NCBI GenBank assembly: GCA_963575745.1
Contig: CAUYUJ010015496.1
Coordinates: 52,501 to 116,500, forward strand
Direction of reading: 5' to 3'
DNA: 64,000 nucleotides
DNA from: Prorocentrum cordatum
Taxonomy: Eukaryota > Sar > Dinophyceae > Prorocentrales > Prorocentraceae
The notes below the pieces were generated by a model. It searched no databases. It worked only from the letters and a program-made list of their open reading frames with translations, and had not been told where the DNA came from. Positions 22,959 through 34,939 of this stretch are shown piece by piece; position 1 is the first letter of the stretch; every line of letters begins with the position of its first letter. Position numbers and translations under genes: made by a program.

Positions 22959-23828
22959 ATGTTGCCTGGATATTCAGAATCCCTGCGATATGTCCCGATG
23001 ATGTCCCATATACAAAGGGCTTCACAGAAGACATGGGCAAGAAAGGATGATGCCGTTGAGCATACAACAGGTACAACACTGAAGGGAGGAGGCCGGCCCG
23101 CCGGCCGACGCGCGCGGCTCCGCAATACTTGGAGCCTAAAGTATGTGCTGCAGGCGCAGAGAATGTCCAAAGCAAGGGAAGAAGCAGCCAGTAAGACGCA
23201 AGCAGGACGGGTGAGAGGAACCTGGTGGTGCGGAGGGGCGCATTGACCCCGAGCCCTCTTGCAAGGCGGAGGCCCACCAGGGCCGTCAGGGGGGGGACCA
23301 CCAGGGCCGTCGGCGGGAGGCGGGGGCAGGGGCCGAGAGGCCTTCCGGCGCGGCCTTCCCGAGGACCACTCCTCGACGACGTCCCCCCCTGACCTGGTGC
23401 GCGCACGGGGGGCAGGGGGGGGGCAGGGTCTCCTCGGAGCCTCGGGGGCGGGCGACTTTGGTCAGCCGTCCCGCCACCTCAAGGTCCTCGCCCCACCGCT
23501 CCTCCTCCGCCCTGAACCTCACCCGCTTAAATCCAGGGACCGCTCAAGGCCCTCGGTAGCCGGAGGTGGCGGTTCCCCGTCGTCGTCGGCGGCCCCATCA
23601 GGGTCGGCCGCCGCACTGGCCACGGAGGGGCCCTCGGCTCCCGCAGACAGCTCCGGAGCGCCCAATCCCACGGAACCGGACGCCACGCGGGAAGCCTCAA
23701 GCGAAACGCCCTCGAGGCCCCAGAGGGCCGCCGCCTCGGCAACCCTACAAACACCCCGCTTGAGTCTCGAGGCATCTTTGGCGGAGACCGCGAAAGCGGA
23801 GCAACGATCGCAGGACAATGTTTGGCCC
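22959..23828. other. GC-rich sequence, no gene recognised
   Basis: Contains short tandem CCACCAGGGCCGTCRG units at 23272-23310. A plus-strand open frame passes through to the GGA tract but is Gly/Pro/Arg-biased throughout. Confidence 0.4.
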
Positions 23829-23945
23829 CTGCGAGGGAGGAGGAGGAGGAGGAGGAGGAGGAGGAGGAGGAGGAGGAGGAGGAGGAGGAGGAGGAGGAGG
23901 AGGAGGAGGAGGGAGGAGGGAGGAGGGAGGAGGAGGGAGGAGGGA
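23829..23945. repeat. (GGA)n purine tract
   Basis: About 110 bases of GGA with a few GGGA interruptions. A pure purine strand of this length is a triplex candidate. Confidence 0.95.
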
Positions 23946-24376
23946 GGCACAGCGCGTCGGCCCCCGTCGGCGGGAGGTGCGTGTGGCTCCCAACGCTCGG
24001 TGCTGAACAGAAAGTCCCCTCCCTCCCCGACACCAAGCATTGAGCCCCCCAGACCGCTTGTTGGGCGTTGTCAGAGGTGGCGGTCCAATTTGACCACAGT
24101 TTTTTCAGCGAGGCCCACACGGCCTCCAGAGCACTCCACCAGAAGGCCCAGAAGGCCCTAAGGAGCCAAAATGGTCAGATTTCTGAAACTCCGGCTGGGG
24201 TTCAGGAGTCGAAGGATGTCTGCGGCCAAGTGAACCCCAGCGGGAGTGTCCGATACCCCAGCGTCGATTGGACCCCCAGGCTCTGGCAACTTCCGCGTTT
24301 GATCCCCTCCCCAGCACCAGTGTCTCCTCCCGAGATGTGCTGTGGTGGACCGAAGCAGGAAGAACGGCCTCCAACG

Positions 24377-24412
<36 letters not shown>

Positions 24413-25674
24413 ACCAAGAAAGCAAAAAAAACAGGATGACCGATTTGTTGTTTCAGCCGGCGAGTGTCCGAACCGTCCGGGCCACCCACTCCACTGCTCG
24501 CGACGAAGATGTCCTCCCCTTCAGTCTGGGCGGCGCGAAGAACCCAGCAACAATTTGTTCACCGACATTCGGCCCCTGGAGGCCCTCCCGGCCCCAGGAC
24601 CATCCAGAAACGGCCCAAGATGAAAAACTGGCTCCCACGTCAGGGAAAAATGCCATGTCGGAGGAAATGGTTAAACCGACACCATCCACCCCAAGGGATC
24701 GAGGATCAAAATTGTTGGGCCGTTCTCCCCTTGATTGGGCCTCTGGGGAGCGTCTCGTCGCCACGGCCAGATTCCCCTCCGAATTATGGCCAGGGTGGCC
24801 CCTGACTCGACTCCCGCAGCACGCATCTGCCACCAGGTGCACCCAAGGGGGGGCCTAGACGATGGAGGTCAGCGCATCATGGCCCGAGGCATGTGCGCGG
24901 ACGAGGGGGGGACCAGGGAACGTATTGAAAGAGAAACAGGGGGCTATGAGATCTGACAAATTTCATTGTCCTGGCCACGATATCCACACACACACACACG
25001 CACACCTAGTCACTCTAACCCCCATCTTCAACGCCTAGTGGTTCTCGGGTCACAACTCGGGCCTCTGGCGGCCGTTCGGCACGATCCAGACACCCCCGGG
25101 AAGATAGCGACGAGGCGCAGCTGGTGGAAGGCATCCCGGTGCGAGAAAAGCTCCGAGCCACCCCCAAGAAAATCCCCCCCGAACAAACGAACACACAAAC
25201 CCCTTGGACACCCCCCCATGGCAGCACTCGCTACCCCGAGGTGCGCGGGACACCACGGCGCCTCCAGGCGCGGCGGCGGGCTCCGCCGCGGGCGGGGCCA
25301 GTGGCGCAGCGCCCGCCGCGCGCCTGGCTTGCGGCAGGGGGCCCGCGGTCCGACAGAGACCCGCAAGGGGGACCCAGCCTCAGGAAAACAATCCCACTTC
25401 TCCAAGCAATTAGCGCTGACTCGTTTCGCCAGAGGGCCCTTAAATCGGATGCTTTCAAGCGGTTGCGCCTCGTCGACGGCGTTCCTGGAGCGCCCGAATC
25501 CTCCGGATCAGCTGCCAGAGGCCCGAGGCATGGCCCGAAAATCACAAGACCTCTTCGCGAGGTCGCGAGATCGCACCCTGCGCAGCCAGTCGCGCAAGCA
25601 CATCTGGGTGCGGGCGGGTGCGAGGGTGGGCTGAGGGGCAGGTCCTCCCTCCTCTCAGACCCCTCCCTCCCCCC
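23946..25674. other. No gene recognised; two short CA tracts
   Basis: About 1.7 kb with CA repeats at 24379-24409 and 24987-25003. Several overlapping open frames on both strands show no recognisable motif. Confidence 0.4.
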
Positions 25675-25736
25675 CTCTGCTCCTCCTCCTCCTCCTCCTC
25701 CTCCTCCTCCTCCTCCTCCTCCTCCTCCTCCTCGAC
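25675..25736. repeat. (CCT)n pyrimidine tract
   Basis: About 55 bases of CTC/CCT, the complement of the 23.8 kb GGA tract type. Confidence 0.95.
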
Positions 25737-25924
25737 TGCTCCGCCCAGAGAATTCGCCGGCCCAACGGGCCAGGGCGTGCTAAGATCTCCGGTAACTGGT
25801 TAACAGTATTAACAGTATTTCTAGTTCGCGCGCGCGGGGCGGCCCCTGGGGGTCCCCCGGCGAAAAGTACCCCGACCAACGCCCGGTCGCCGCCCGACCG
25901 CCGCCCGACCAAGTCTACTCAGAG
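25737..25924. other. No feature recognised
   Basis: Short stretch between the CCT tract and minisatellite E. It contains TAACAGTATTAACAGTATT (a small tandem) and repeated CGCCCGACC near 25890-25912. Confidence 0.4.
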
Positions 25925-26600
25925 ATGGTTTTCCTTCTGGGTGCGGCCTCTCAGGCTCCCCAGAGCGCGCTCAGAGTGCCCCAAGAGGCCCCCAAGACTG
26001 CCCAAGAGGCCCCCGAGACGCCCAAAGAGCGCTCGAAGACGCCGAAGATGACCCCAAGACGGCCCAAAAGGCCCCCAAGACAGCCCAAGAGGCCTCCAAG
26101 ACGCCCCAAGAGCCTTCCAAGAGGCCTCCGAAGAGAGCCCCAAGAGGCCAAAATCGTTGATTTTCATTGTTTTTTTCGATGTTTTTTGTGTTCTGGCTTT
26201 TTCGGCTTCCGGACGCTCCAAGACGGCCCAAGAGGCCCCCAAGACCGCTCCAAGACGGCCCACGAAGCTCCCAAGACGGCGCCGAAACGACCCAAGAGAG
26301 CCCTCAAGACGGCCCAAGTGCCGCCCAAGACGGACCAAGAGGCCCCAAGACGGGCCCAAGAGGGACTCAGGAGGGATACCGAGAACTCAAAAATGGAGCC
26401 CTCCGTCCCAGAAGGCGCCCAGGAGGTCCCAAAGAGGCCCCAAGAGGCCTCCAAGAGGCCCCAAGATGTCGCCAAGAGGCCCCAGGAGACTCCCAGGAGG
26501 CCCAAAAGAAGCCCCAGAAGGCTTCAAACATGTCTCCCAGGCGCCCCCGAACGGCCTCTCAACAGACCCCAAGAGGCCCCCCAAAGAAGCATCTTGACGA
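25925..26600 (-). repeat. Degenerate minisatellite E (GAGGCCCCCAAGAC type)
   Basis: Units of about 11-15 bases, GGCCCAAGAGGCCCCCAAGA with many variants, fill this stretch. An AT-rich core at about 26145-26215 (ATCGTTGATTTTCATTG) interrupts it and recurs at 56.46-56.56 kb on the other strand. The Arg/Pro/Lys-rich frames (RPKRPPR) in all registers are readings of the repeat. Confidence 0.85.
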
Positions 26601-27429
26601 CGACTCTATTTCGCCCCATCGAGAGACGACCCCCAGGGAACTGCTTCACCATCAAAACTCCCCACGCAACGCGTCCAAACGACACCCGCCCCCAAGAGCT
26701 CAACATGGGCAACGAACACACAGACAAAAACCAGCGATGCCATATCACGGGCCGGCGGAATGAGCGAAGCGATTCAATAAGTAGAGGGGTAGCTTAAAGG
26801 GAGAGCAAGGGGAGACTGCGGGAAGAGGAGGACAAGGAGAACGATGAGGAGCAGAGACATGTCGACTGTATGCAACACTGACCAAAACTTTGGATCCTGG
26901 AAGTAGCTCAAACTTGGCGTCTGGAAAGAAGGGAGAGGAGGAGGAGGATAACGACGACGACGAAAGAGCGGGGGGAGGAGGAGGAGAAAGAGGAGAAGGG
27001 GGAGGAGGGGGAAAAGAGAAGGAAGAGTAAGGAGGAGGAAGTACGGCGCACGGTGGGATGGAAGAGGGGGGTGACGACAGCGACGGCGACGGGGACAGCA
27101 ACCGCGGCGGCAACGACAACGGTGGCACCGGCGACCGCGGCGACCGCCGCGACGACGTCGAAAAGGGGATTGCCGCCGCCGCCATAAACCCCGACGTTTG
27201 CGGCGTTTTCGTTGTCGCCGACCTTGTCTTCGCCGCCGCTGCCGTCGCCGCCGTTGGGTTCGCCCCCTGTCGCCCCGCCGCAGTGCCGCCGGAGGCGACC
27301 GAGGACTCCGGCGCACCCCGGCGCGGGGCGCGGCGCGCGGGCTCGCGGGCGCCGGGGGTCGCGACGCGCGGCGCCGCCTCAGAGTGGCAACTCCTGGGAA
27401 GGGCGAGCGCTTCGCCGTCATCGCTATGG
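26601..27429. other. Purine-rich then GC-rich sequence; no gene recognised
   Basis: 26930-27045 is rich in GGAGGA and GAAGA. 27060-27400 has GCC/GAC-biased triplets. Frames through it are Pro/Ser/Arg-rich without motifs. Confidence 0.4.
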
Positions 27430-27690
27430 GTTGCGGCCCACGACGACGACGACGACGACGACGACCACCACGACGACCACGACGACCACGACGACCACGA
27501 CGACGGACAACGGACGACCGACGACGGACGACGGACGACGGACGACGGACGACGGACGACGGACGACCGACGACTGACGACCGACGACCGAAGACTGACG
27601 ACCGACGACCGACGCCCGACGCCCGACGCTCGACGACCGGCGACAAAGCATCCAGGGATTCGACGACAACGGACGACGACGGACGACGAC
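27430..27690. repeat. (GAC)n and CGACGACGGA minisatellite
   Basis: GAC triplets to about 27510, then CGACGGACGACGG and CGACCGACGACTG units of about 7-14 bases to about 27690. A degenerate relative lies at 10.03-10.17 kb. Confidence 0.9.
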
Positions 27691-28170
27691 AACAACGACT
27701 CAGGGCTCCTTCGCGCCCCTCAAAAAGCAGCCCTTCAGGTGCCAGTAGAACGTGCCGAACGGGCCGTAGAGCGTCCCATAGTCCGCCCCGCCCCCAACAC
27801 GCGTGGCGCGCGAACGGCCAAGTCTGGTTTGGGGAGACGCGAAAGATTAGAAAAGACCAATACACTTGGCGCAACCGAACTCACGGAGCACACTGAAGGC
27901 CTTGACGCAGGGCAGCCTAAGGCGATGGATGAAGGGGGAGGGATCCCACGAGCCCTCTGGGCGTGGATGGTTTAGAGCGTTTTTTAAAGACCACCATTTT
28001 CCCCTTCGGGGACGGGCTTACCCCTGGACCTGGACGGGGCGCTTCCAAGGGGTCGGAGCGTCCAAGGTGGCCTCGGCGAGAGAGCTTAAATCATCAGGTG
28101 CAACTCAAGTTTTGGACACATCTTGACCTCCAGAGGTGAGGGGGAGGGCGTAAATTGAGCAAGGCGCCTC
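27691..28170. other. No gene recognised
   Basis: Mixed sequence without internal repeats. Open frames are short and unconvincing. Confidence 0.4.
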
Positions 28171-28606
28171 CTTGGATCTATAAGCTCCCAGATGCCCCCA
28201 AAAAGGTTCTCAAGAGACTCCAAGAAGCCCCAACAGGCCTCGGCGAGAAGACCAAAATCCATGTGTGACTAAGGTTTTGGCCGCATGCGGGCATCCTGCG
28301 GGAAGGACCCCACTTGATTACAGCACGCCCCCGAGGCGCCCCAAAACGGCCCTGAAAGGTGCCCAGGAGCCCTCTTGAAGCCCCCTGTAAGTTCCCAAGA
28401 GACCCCATGAGGCCCCCAGGCAACCCCAAAATGCCCCCAGAAACACCCATGACGCGCCCTAGGAGGTTCCTGGGACTGCCAAAAAAAAACCACAACGATC
28501 CAAGAGGAGTCCAAAAAAGTTGCTGGGTAAACTCCGAAGGTATTCCGAAAGGAATCAAGAGGCGCATGGCCTTTCTGCTCGCCCTTCACCTCCTCCTCCT
28601 CCCCCT
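28171..28606 (-). repeat. Minisatellite E, degenerate block
   Basis: Phrases such as CAAGAGACTCCAAGAAGCCCC and GAGGCCCCCAGGCAACCCC show the same unit as at 25.9 kb, more diverged. It ends at a short CCT tract at 28588-28610. Confidence 0.6.
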
Positions 28607-28689
28607 CCTCCCGCAAGATATCCAGGAGGATTCAGCGTAATTGTGCGCCTCCCGCAAGATATCCAGGAGGATTCAGCGTAGTTGTGCGC
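28607..28689. repeat. 41-bp perfect-type tandem duplication
   Basis: CCTCCCGCAAGATATCCAGG and the following 21 bases occur at 28607 and again at 28648, with a single difference near the end of the unit. Confidence 0.95.
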
Positions 28690-28763
28690 GCTAACGTTTG
28701 CCTGCGACGCTCGGATGAGTCAGACTTCGGAACGTTAAAAGTTTGAGCCACATGGTTGCGTGA

Positions 28764-29090
28764 ATGCTCCCAGTGGCATTCACCCCGCCTCCCCTGTTGC
28801 CACTGCATGCTTCAACACCCACCCACCCCTCGGCTGGCACAGCCGCCACAGCAACGGGGAAGGTGACAGTAATAACATACGGAAGCGATGGAGAGACGTA
28901 CTTAAATACGCAATATGAAGTCGTACAACAATGCATTCGCTGCGCCAGCTGGAGTCCATCGGACAAGCGAGGTGCACAAAAACAAGTTAAACTAAAACCA
29001 GATACGCAGGGCGAGCGATATTCAGTATTCATGATTTCGTTTTTCGTCACCAATATTTGCAATAATCTTACGCTATATGCACGCATGTGA
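28764..29090 (+). CDS. Hypothetical protein (weak)
   Basis: A 108-codon open frame in normal-composition DNA. After a Pro/Ala/Thr-rich start the rest looks protein-like (GKVTVITYGSDGETYLNTQY, later GERYSVFMISFF) and may contain a short hydrophobic segment near the end. No family is recognised. The other strand is open over the same span, so the strand is uncertain. Confidence 0.25.
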   Translation: MLPVAFTPPPLLPLHASTPTHPSAGTAATATGKVTVITYGSDGETYLNTQYEVVQQCIRCASWSPSDKRGAQKQVKLKPDTQGERYSVFMISFFVTNICNNLTLYARM

Positions 29091-29486
29091 AGCACGGCTG
29101 TTCGCGCTCACAAGGTGATGGGAGAGAGACGAGAGAAGGTGTGACAACTTTAGTGAGGCTTCGACGCCAAAGAACTCATGAGGGCCACACGAAGATTCGC
29201 GAATCACATAGTGTAGCCTCGGCAGCAACGATCCCCACCTGCCTGCCCCTTGCGCGGCCTGGCGACCCGGCGTACTCGAACGGCAACGTGGTCTGCGGCG
29301 CTCTCTCTGAGCGTGGCTCACGCACGTAGTCCTCCTTCCTCCTCGTTCATCCAGCACCCCCAACCCCTCTGACAAATGGTAATGTCAGCGCGGGGATGAC
29401 AATTGCCCAGGGCTGACCAGTAAGACGCGTCCGGGGCGCAAATGTCAGGTGCCAGAATTAGATTGATTGGCTCGTCCACCAGATCA
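29091..29486. other. No gene recognised
   Basis: Sequence downstream of the broken minus-strand gene. It may hold its 3' flank; no terminator or polyadenylation pattern can be recognised with confidence. Confidence 0.4.
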
Positions 29487-30792
29487 TCATACCCGCTGCG
29501 GGTCAAATAACCACTGCTGCCCGTGAGTAACAAATTGATCGAAGTCGCACGACATGAACCCGGCCTGCCAGTAAGGGCTCTCTCGGCGCTTGGGGTCACG
29601 GCCCAGTAAACTGCGGCGAAGGAAGTTCGATCTGTTAATGCCCTTTCATCCTGCCCATAATGGTCGATTTTGCGATAAGACAGATACTGTGCCATTCCAA
29701 GGAGCGCTGCTCCATGTTAAGCTGCATCTCTTCGCTGTTAAGCTTTGCGAAGTGATGGGCAGGATACTGCTCGTACTGAATATGGAATCCATTCGCCACT
29801 TGAATGAACGAATGCGCCAGCTCCTCGCTAATGAATCTTACCACTGGCGTACAAGCTGTTATCTCGCCATGGTTGTCTCGCCATGGTTGGCGTTAGAATC
29901 TTCGGCAAGAATGCCGAGGGCCAAAATTCCGCAGTTGCCCTGCAAGGGCACGCCGAACAACGTTAGCAGCACGTTGACGGTCTCGAGTTCCTGCATGTCG
30001 GGTGATCCGTCGACATGTACCTGTGTGCCTGGCACCGATTCGCCATGGAACCAAGCCTGTTTAAGCCCATTGCGATCCGTGACACCGCGGCAACCCCCTG
30101 GCATCATCGGCGGAAAACGCATGATTTCGGCAACCCAACGTTCATGCTCCGATTTGCGGCAATGCGGAAGGGAGTCGAACTGCATGAGTAGACCTTCGAG
30201 GACGTCATACGATAATGGGTCGTTGGCGTGGCGGCCAAAGACAGGCTCGAACGTCCAGTGCTGGTGAACGTTGTCACGGTCGCAGACCTCTTCGCCGATC
30301 ATAAACGGCCTGACCGCAGCCTCGTTGTGCCAATCACCGAACCAGTAACGCCAAAAGTGCCTGACTGCTTTGGTAGGCCAATGAGGACCATCCAGCTCGA
30401 CTTGGTAAGTAGGGCCATGTTATGTTTTCCCCGCCTCAAGGGATTGCGATCCTTTAGCGCAGGCGAGCAGTGGGTTCAAGCTGGGCATCCCAATGATGTT
30501 CTCACCCAGCATGCCGACCTCGGTAATATCACGATTGTTGAAGCATGTCATGATGTCGCCCACACGCTCTTCCACGGACCTTGGTACCTGTCTTTCGCAT
30601 GCTCCGTTGTCGTTTCGGCGGGCTGGGCTGGTTGGTTTGGTCTGTCAATGCCACCTGCCCCCAAAACGTGGGGGCCTCCGAGGGGCCCGTAGGTCCCCCG
30701 CTGCCGCTACTGCCGCACGCGGTAACATTCGGACTCGGAGCAGCTGGAGGAGTTGGAGCTGCTGGCGGAGTAAGTGGAGCGTTCACCCCCAC
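29487..30792 (-). pseudogene. Broken protein-coding gene, family not recognised
   Basis: The most convincing non-repeat coding sequence in the window. A Pro/Ala-rich start at 30792 (MGVNAPLTPPAAP) leads, after a frame change near 30620, into one frame that stays protein-like from about 30620 to 29862 except for a single TAA at 30422-30420. Motifs include GENIIGMPSLNPLL before that stop, then HFWRYWFGDWHNEAA, VHQHWTFEPVF and VHVDGSPDMQE. At 29859-29886 a 14-base tandem duplication (13 of 14 identical) shifts the frame; without one copy the reading would pass smoothly into FISEELAHSF. A second shift near 29645 is followed by LGRDPKRRESPYWQAG and a stop at 29487. The HVDG and later NVLL spacing recalls an iron/2-oxoglutarate dioxygenase HxD motif, but I see no clear distal His-Arg, so this is only a suggestion. 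Total about 420 codons. Confidence 0.6.
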
Positions 30793-31559
30793 GAGGCCTC
30801 TAAGAGGCCCCCAGGAAGCTCCCTCCCAAAGGGCCCAAAGAGTGACCCAAGAAGTTCCCGAGAGGTCTCCTCATCCTTCTCCCTCTCCGCCTCCTCGTCC
30901 TCCTCCTCCTCCTCCTTGTTCCTCCCCCACGTGTTCTCCGAAAGGCTTGCACAACGGCTGGGAGAACGCATGGTCCAATAGCGTGGTCACACTTGGCCTA
31001 AACGTTTGACGACATATGCGTATCCTGAAAGGCAGAAGGCGGCGGTGATTCGCCGTAGGCGTCTTCAACTAATGAGTTTTGCCTCTCAGGGACCTTCCAG
31101 GGACCCCAACAGGCTCCAAGTGCCCATCTAGGGAGCCTCTTGGCATCCGATCTGGGCTGGCTGTTCGTCCGATCTTGGAATGAATGCTTGGGATCTCTTG
31201 TCGCTTACTCGTGCCCTCTGCGAGATTCCCGGGCCTCTCTGGGGCCCCCCCGGCCGTTTCCAGAGGCCTGGGAGTTGCCCACGAGGCCGAGTTCCAAAAT
31301 GAAAAATTCAAGGTCCCAGTTTGAGGACCCACATTGTCTTCTCCAGTAAATGTGTATGGAAAGAGGGGGGAGGAAGACGAGGAAGGCGACGACGAGAAAG
31401 AGAGGAGCGGCAGGATGGTAGAAAACAATAATGACTTTGATAAAAGAGCGTGGAGTGAGGATTAGGCATTAGGGGGATGAGCGCGAGAATGCAAATGCGG
31501 AAATAAAATACGTCAAACACGAAAATCTTGATATTTGCCGGCGTGGACCCCAAAGAGGA
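30793..31559. other. No gene recognised; minisatellite E traces
   Basis: Traces of GAGGCCTCTAAGAGGCCCCC-like units occur at 30795-30850 and 31085-31140, and a CCT tract at 30895-30920. Other open frames are short. Confidence 0.4.
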
Positions 31560-31765
31560 AGTTTGCATCCCCAAGACACCCCCACGGGCGGCAACGGGCG
31601 ACAACGGGCCGGAACATGGCGAATCCTTGGGACACCCGTACAGGCGACAACGGGCGGCAACGGGCCGGAACGTGGCGAATCCCCGGGACACCCGTACAGG
31701 CAGCAACGGGCGGCAAAGGGGCGGCGACAAGCCAGAAAGTGGCGAGTCCTCGGGACACCCATCCA
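31560..31765 (+). repeat. About 61-bp tandem repeat, 3+ copies
   Basis: Units contain GGGACACCCGTACAGGC, then ACAACGGGCGGCAACGGGCC, then GGCGAATCC. Copies begin near 31573, 31637 and 31698; the last is more diverged. Confidence 0.85.
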
Positions 31766-31979
31766 GTTCCTTAGAAACGCAAGTAAGAACCCCATCAGTG
31801 AAAGCACTCTTTCGAGAATGAGGCGAATATGGGGAAGATTGCATATGACGAAGAGGCGGCGAAGACTGCGTAGATGTAAAGACAGCAAGAATGATGCAAA
31901 CCATGAAGGAAGGTTCAGTCGAAAGGTGGTCCCACACATGCATCAAAAGGAAACATCCAGTTCACTCCTTGTCCATCCT

Positions 31980-32160
31980 TTCCTCCTCCTGCTCCTCATC
32001 CTCCTCATGGTCACCACCACCACCATCATCGTCATCAGCATCATCACCACCATCATCACCAGCATCATCACCACCATCATCACCATCATCATCATCATCG
32101 TCATCATCATCCTCATCATCATCATCAGCTTCATCATCATCATCGGCGTCGTCGTGTGCA
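31980..32160. repeat. (CAT)n microsatellite
   Basis: CATCATCAC triplets with CAG and CGT interruptions. A weaker CAT bias continues to about 32415. Confidence 0.9.
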
Positions 32161-32514
32161 CATAATTGTCATATTCATAACTAATCCTCATCATCCTCTT
32201 TCCTATCATCACCCTACTTTCGTTCATCCTTATCCGTTCTCCCCTTCCCCCTTGTTCCTCATCATCTCTCCTCTTCATCATACTCATCTTGCTCATCAAT
32301 ATCACCGAAGCCACCACATCCACAATCATCGTCATCGTCGTAACCATCGTCACCGCTTTCAACATAATCACCCAGATCATCGCAATCCTCATCCTCATAA
32401 CCATCGTCCTTCGCCTCATTCTCCTTGACCGCCGAGGCAGGCCCAAGGGGATAGATTGACCAATTCAGCACGTGCGGGTCCATGCTCACCTCCTGTCAGG
32501 CGGGTCCCCCGCGG

Positions 32515-32700
32515 CCAGCAGCGGCGACAACGACAGCGACGACGACAGCGACGACGAAGACGACGACGGCGGCGGCGACGGCAACGGCGACGGCAACGGC
32601 GACGGCGAAGAAGGACGACCACGACGACGCCGACGACGAAGACGACGACAACGATGACGACGACGGCGGCGGCGGCGGCGGCGGCGGTGACGTTCTAGAG
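32515..32700. repeat. (GAC)n/(GGC)n microsatellite
   Basis: CGACGACGGCGG and GGCAACGGCGAC triplets, with a second patch near 32785-32865. Confidence 0.9.
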
Positions 32701-34619
32701 ATTTTTGGTGACGTCCGCGGTCAAACGCGGCTCATCAGACTGGCCAAGACGGAAACCCGTGCTAAGCGGACTTTGGGAAACACGACACGACGACGACGGC
32801 GGCGGCCGCGGCGACGACGACAGCACGGCGGTGGCGTCGACCAAGGCGACGGCGGCGGCGGGGACGAAGGCTAGGACGAGCACGAGGTGGAAAGAGAGGG
32901 GAATGTACTGGATTCGCCATCGCTGCAGATACGGGCGTCCGCAGCGCCAGGTGGGATGCCATGGCAACGCAGCCGTGCAAGACGGCCCGCACCAGGCGAG
33001 AGAAGTGAGGACATCGGCGCCTCCCGGCTGAGGCGCACAGGTGGGTGCGCTCCGGCGGCGACACAGCGTTTACGTCGCAGCGCCGCAGAGGCAATCCGCA
33101 CGCACGTCCGTGCGAGACCAGGGCACGGAATCGCGAATTACCCGCATTCAGGGGGGAGGGAAAGGCGAGGGAGGCGGCCGCGGGAAGGGAGAGCCGGGCG
33201 CGGGGGGCACTCACGCAGCAGGGCTGCAGCGAGCGGGCGGAGACGGCCAGGCTGACGGGCAGCCCCTGGCAGCCGTCGCAGGGCGACGTCACGATGCACC
33301 CAGGGATGGGCCAGCAGCCGCAGTGCCGGCGAAGCCCAGCAAGCGGGGAGGGAGAGCAGCGGGACGGAGAACCGGGGCGCCAGGCGGGGGGGAGGCAGCA
33401 GCGCGAGGGCGGGGGCGGGTCACGGGCGCGGAGCGACCGGCGTAGCAGCAGCTGCGAGGGCGGCCCCAAGCGGAGACTAGCGGGCCGGCCAGTGGCGTGG
33501 CCGCTGACCCGCCGGCAGCAAGCCTCGGGGGCTGGAGCTGGGACGGGGGCAATGAATGGAGAACCGACCGCCACCCCGAAGCCGGTGCACTGCATCACAG
33601 CTCAGGATCACGCGATGCCCAGTGCAGATGACGCACGGGCGGGGCTCCCACGAGGGGAAGAGAGGGACCGGCCCGTCGGGGGTCGTCGGAGGGGGCACCG
33701 AGGAAGGCGGCCACCGGGGGGCACAGGAAGAAGGTGGCACCCCGCACGCCCGAAGAGGCCGTGCCGCGTACCCGGCGGCGACACCGTCGAAGCATGATAG
33801 GAAAACACCCGCGGCGATTGAATTCGACAGGTCATCTAAAAACTTACGCCTGTGGCCCGCGAGGCCTGCTGGGCAGGCTCTGTCTAGGCCCACTCGAAGC
33901 AAAGCCGCGCGAATGGCACTCAGTCCTGGGAGGGTGGCAGCGGAGCGACCTTCACGGGTCACTGCTGCAACAGCAGCCAACTACGTGCGGTTTGCTCTTG
34001 CTCGTGCTTAACGGCTACAAGTCTTACCAGGCTGGCCCGAACCTCTGACTAAACGTGGCAACCTACTAGCCATCTCCTCACGCAAGTCGCACTGTTCGCC
34101 TGAGCTGCCGTCCCTGTAAGAAACGAGCATGCGAAAGTTTGGCGGGAAAGGCCCGCATGGGCCAGTATACGTGATTCCACCTTTGGTGCCTGCCAGGATC
34201 CACGCCGACGCGGCGCTGTGTTTGCCACCCTCTCGCGCATCCCGCTGGCGCAACCCAGGACGTGGCCTCTGGCGAGTTCTCTGCTCCCCGTCATGGGCCG
34301 CTCGCATCGTCAGTGGACCCGTGGAAAGAAACGGACCGCCCACGTGAGCGTGAGAGAAGGAGGAGGAGAAGGAGCAGGAATAGGAAGGAGGAGGAGGACG
34401 ACGACCACGACGACGAGGAAGTAGGGGGAGCAGAAGAATGAGGAAGACGAGGACGAAGACAAGGACGAGGGAGAGAAATGACGCCGACGAAGACGAGGCG
34501 GAAGGAGACGAGGACGGGGGATGGGGGCGTTGCTTCCCGGGCCCGATCCTCTAGCAGCCCGCAGAGTCCCAGAAAGACCGCGGCGATGACAATGAAGGCC
34601 AGCGGGAAGACCGCCTCCC
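32701..34619. other. GC-rich region, no gene recognised
   Basis: About 1.9 kb. Several long open frames overlap on both strands (for example 32762-33598 minus and 33045-33797 plus) with Arg/Pro/Cys-rich translations. I see no motif and cannot choose a strand. A purine-rich stretch lies at 34350-34500. Confidence 0.4.
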
Positions 34620-34846
34620 GTGACCCCCTCCTCATCCTCATCCTCCTCCTCATCACCGTCGTCACCGTCGTCGTCGGCATCACCATCATCACCACCACCG
34701 CCATAATCAGCATCAACACCACCACCACAACCACGATAATCATCATCAGCAGCAGCATCATCATCATCACCACCATCATCTTCATCATCATCATCATCAG
34801 CAGCAGCAGCAGCATCAGCACCGACATCATCATCAACCTCAGCATC

Positions 34847-34895
<49 letters not shown>

Positions 34896-34902
34896 GCATC
34901 AG

Positions 34903-34939
<37 letters not shown>

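Noticed and set aside
25925-26797. 290-codon Arg/Pro/Lys-rich frame that might be a nuclear basic protein
   Set aside because: The same composition appears in every register and strand of minisatellite E, as expected for a GAGGCCCCAAGA repeat.
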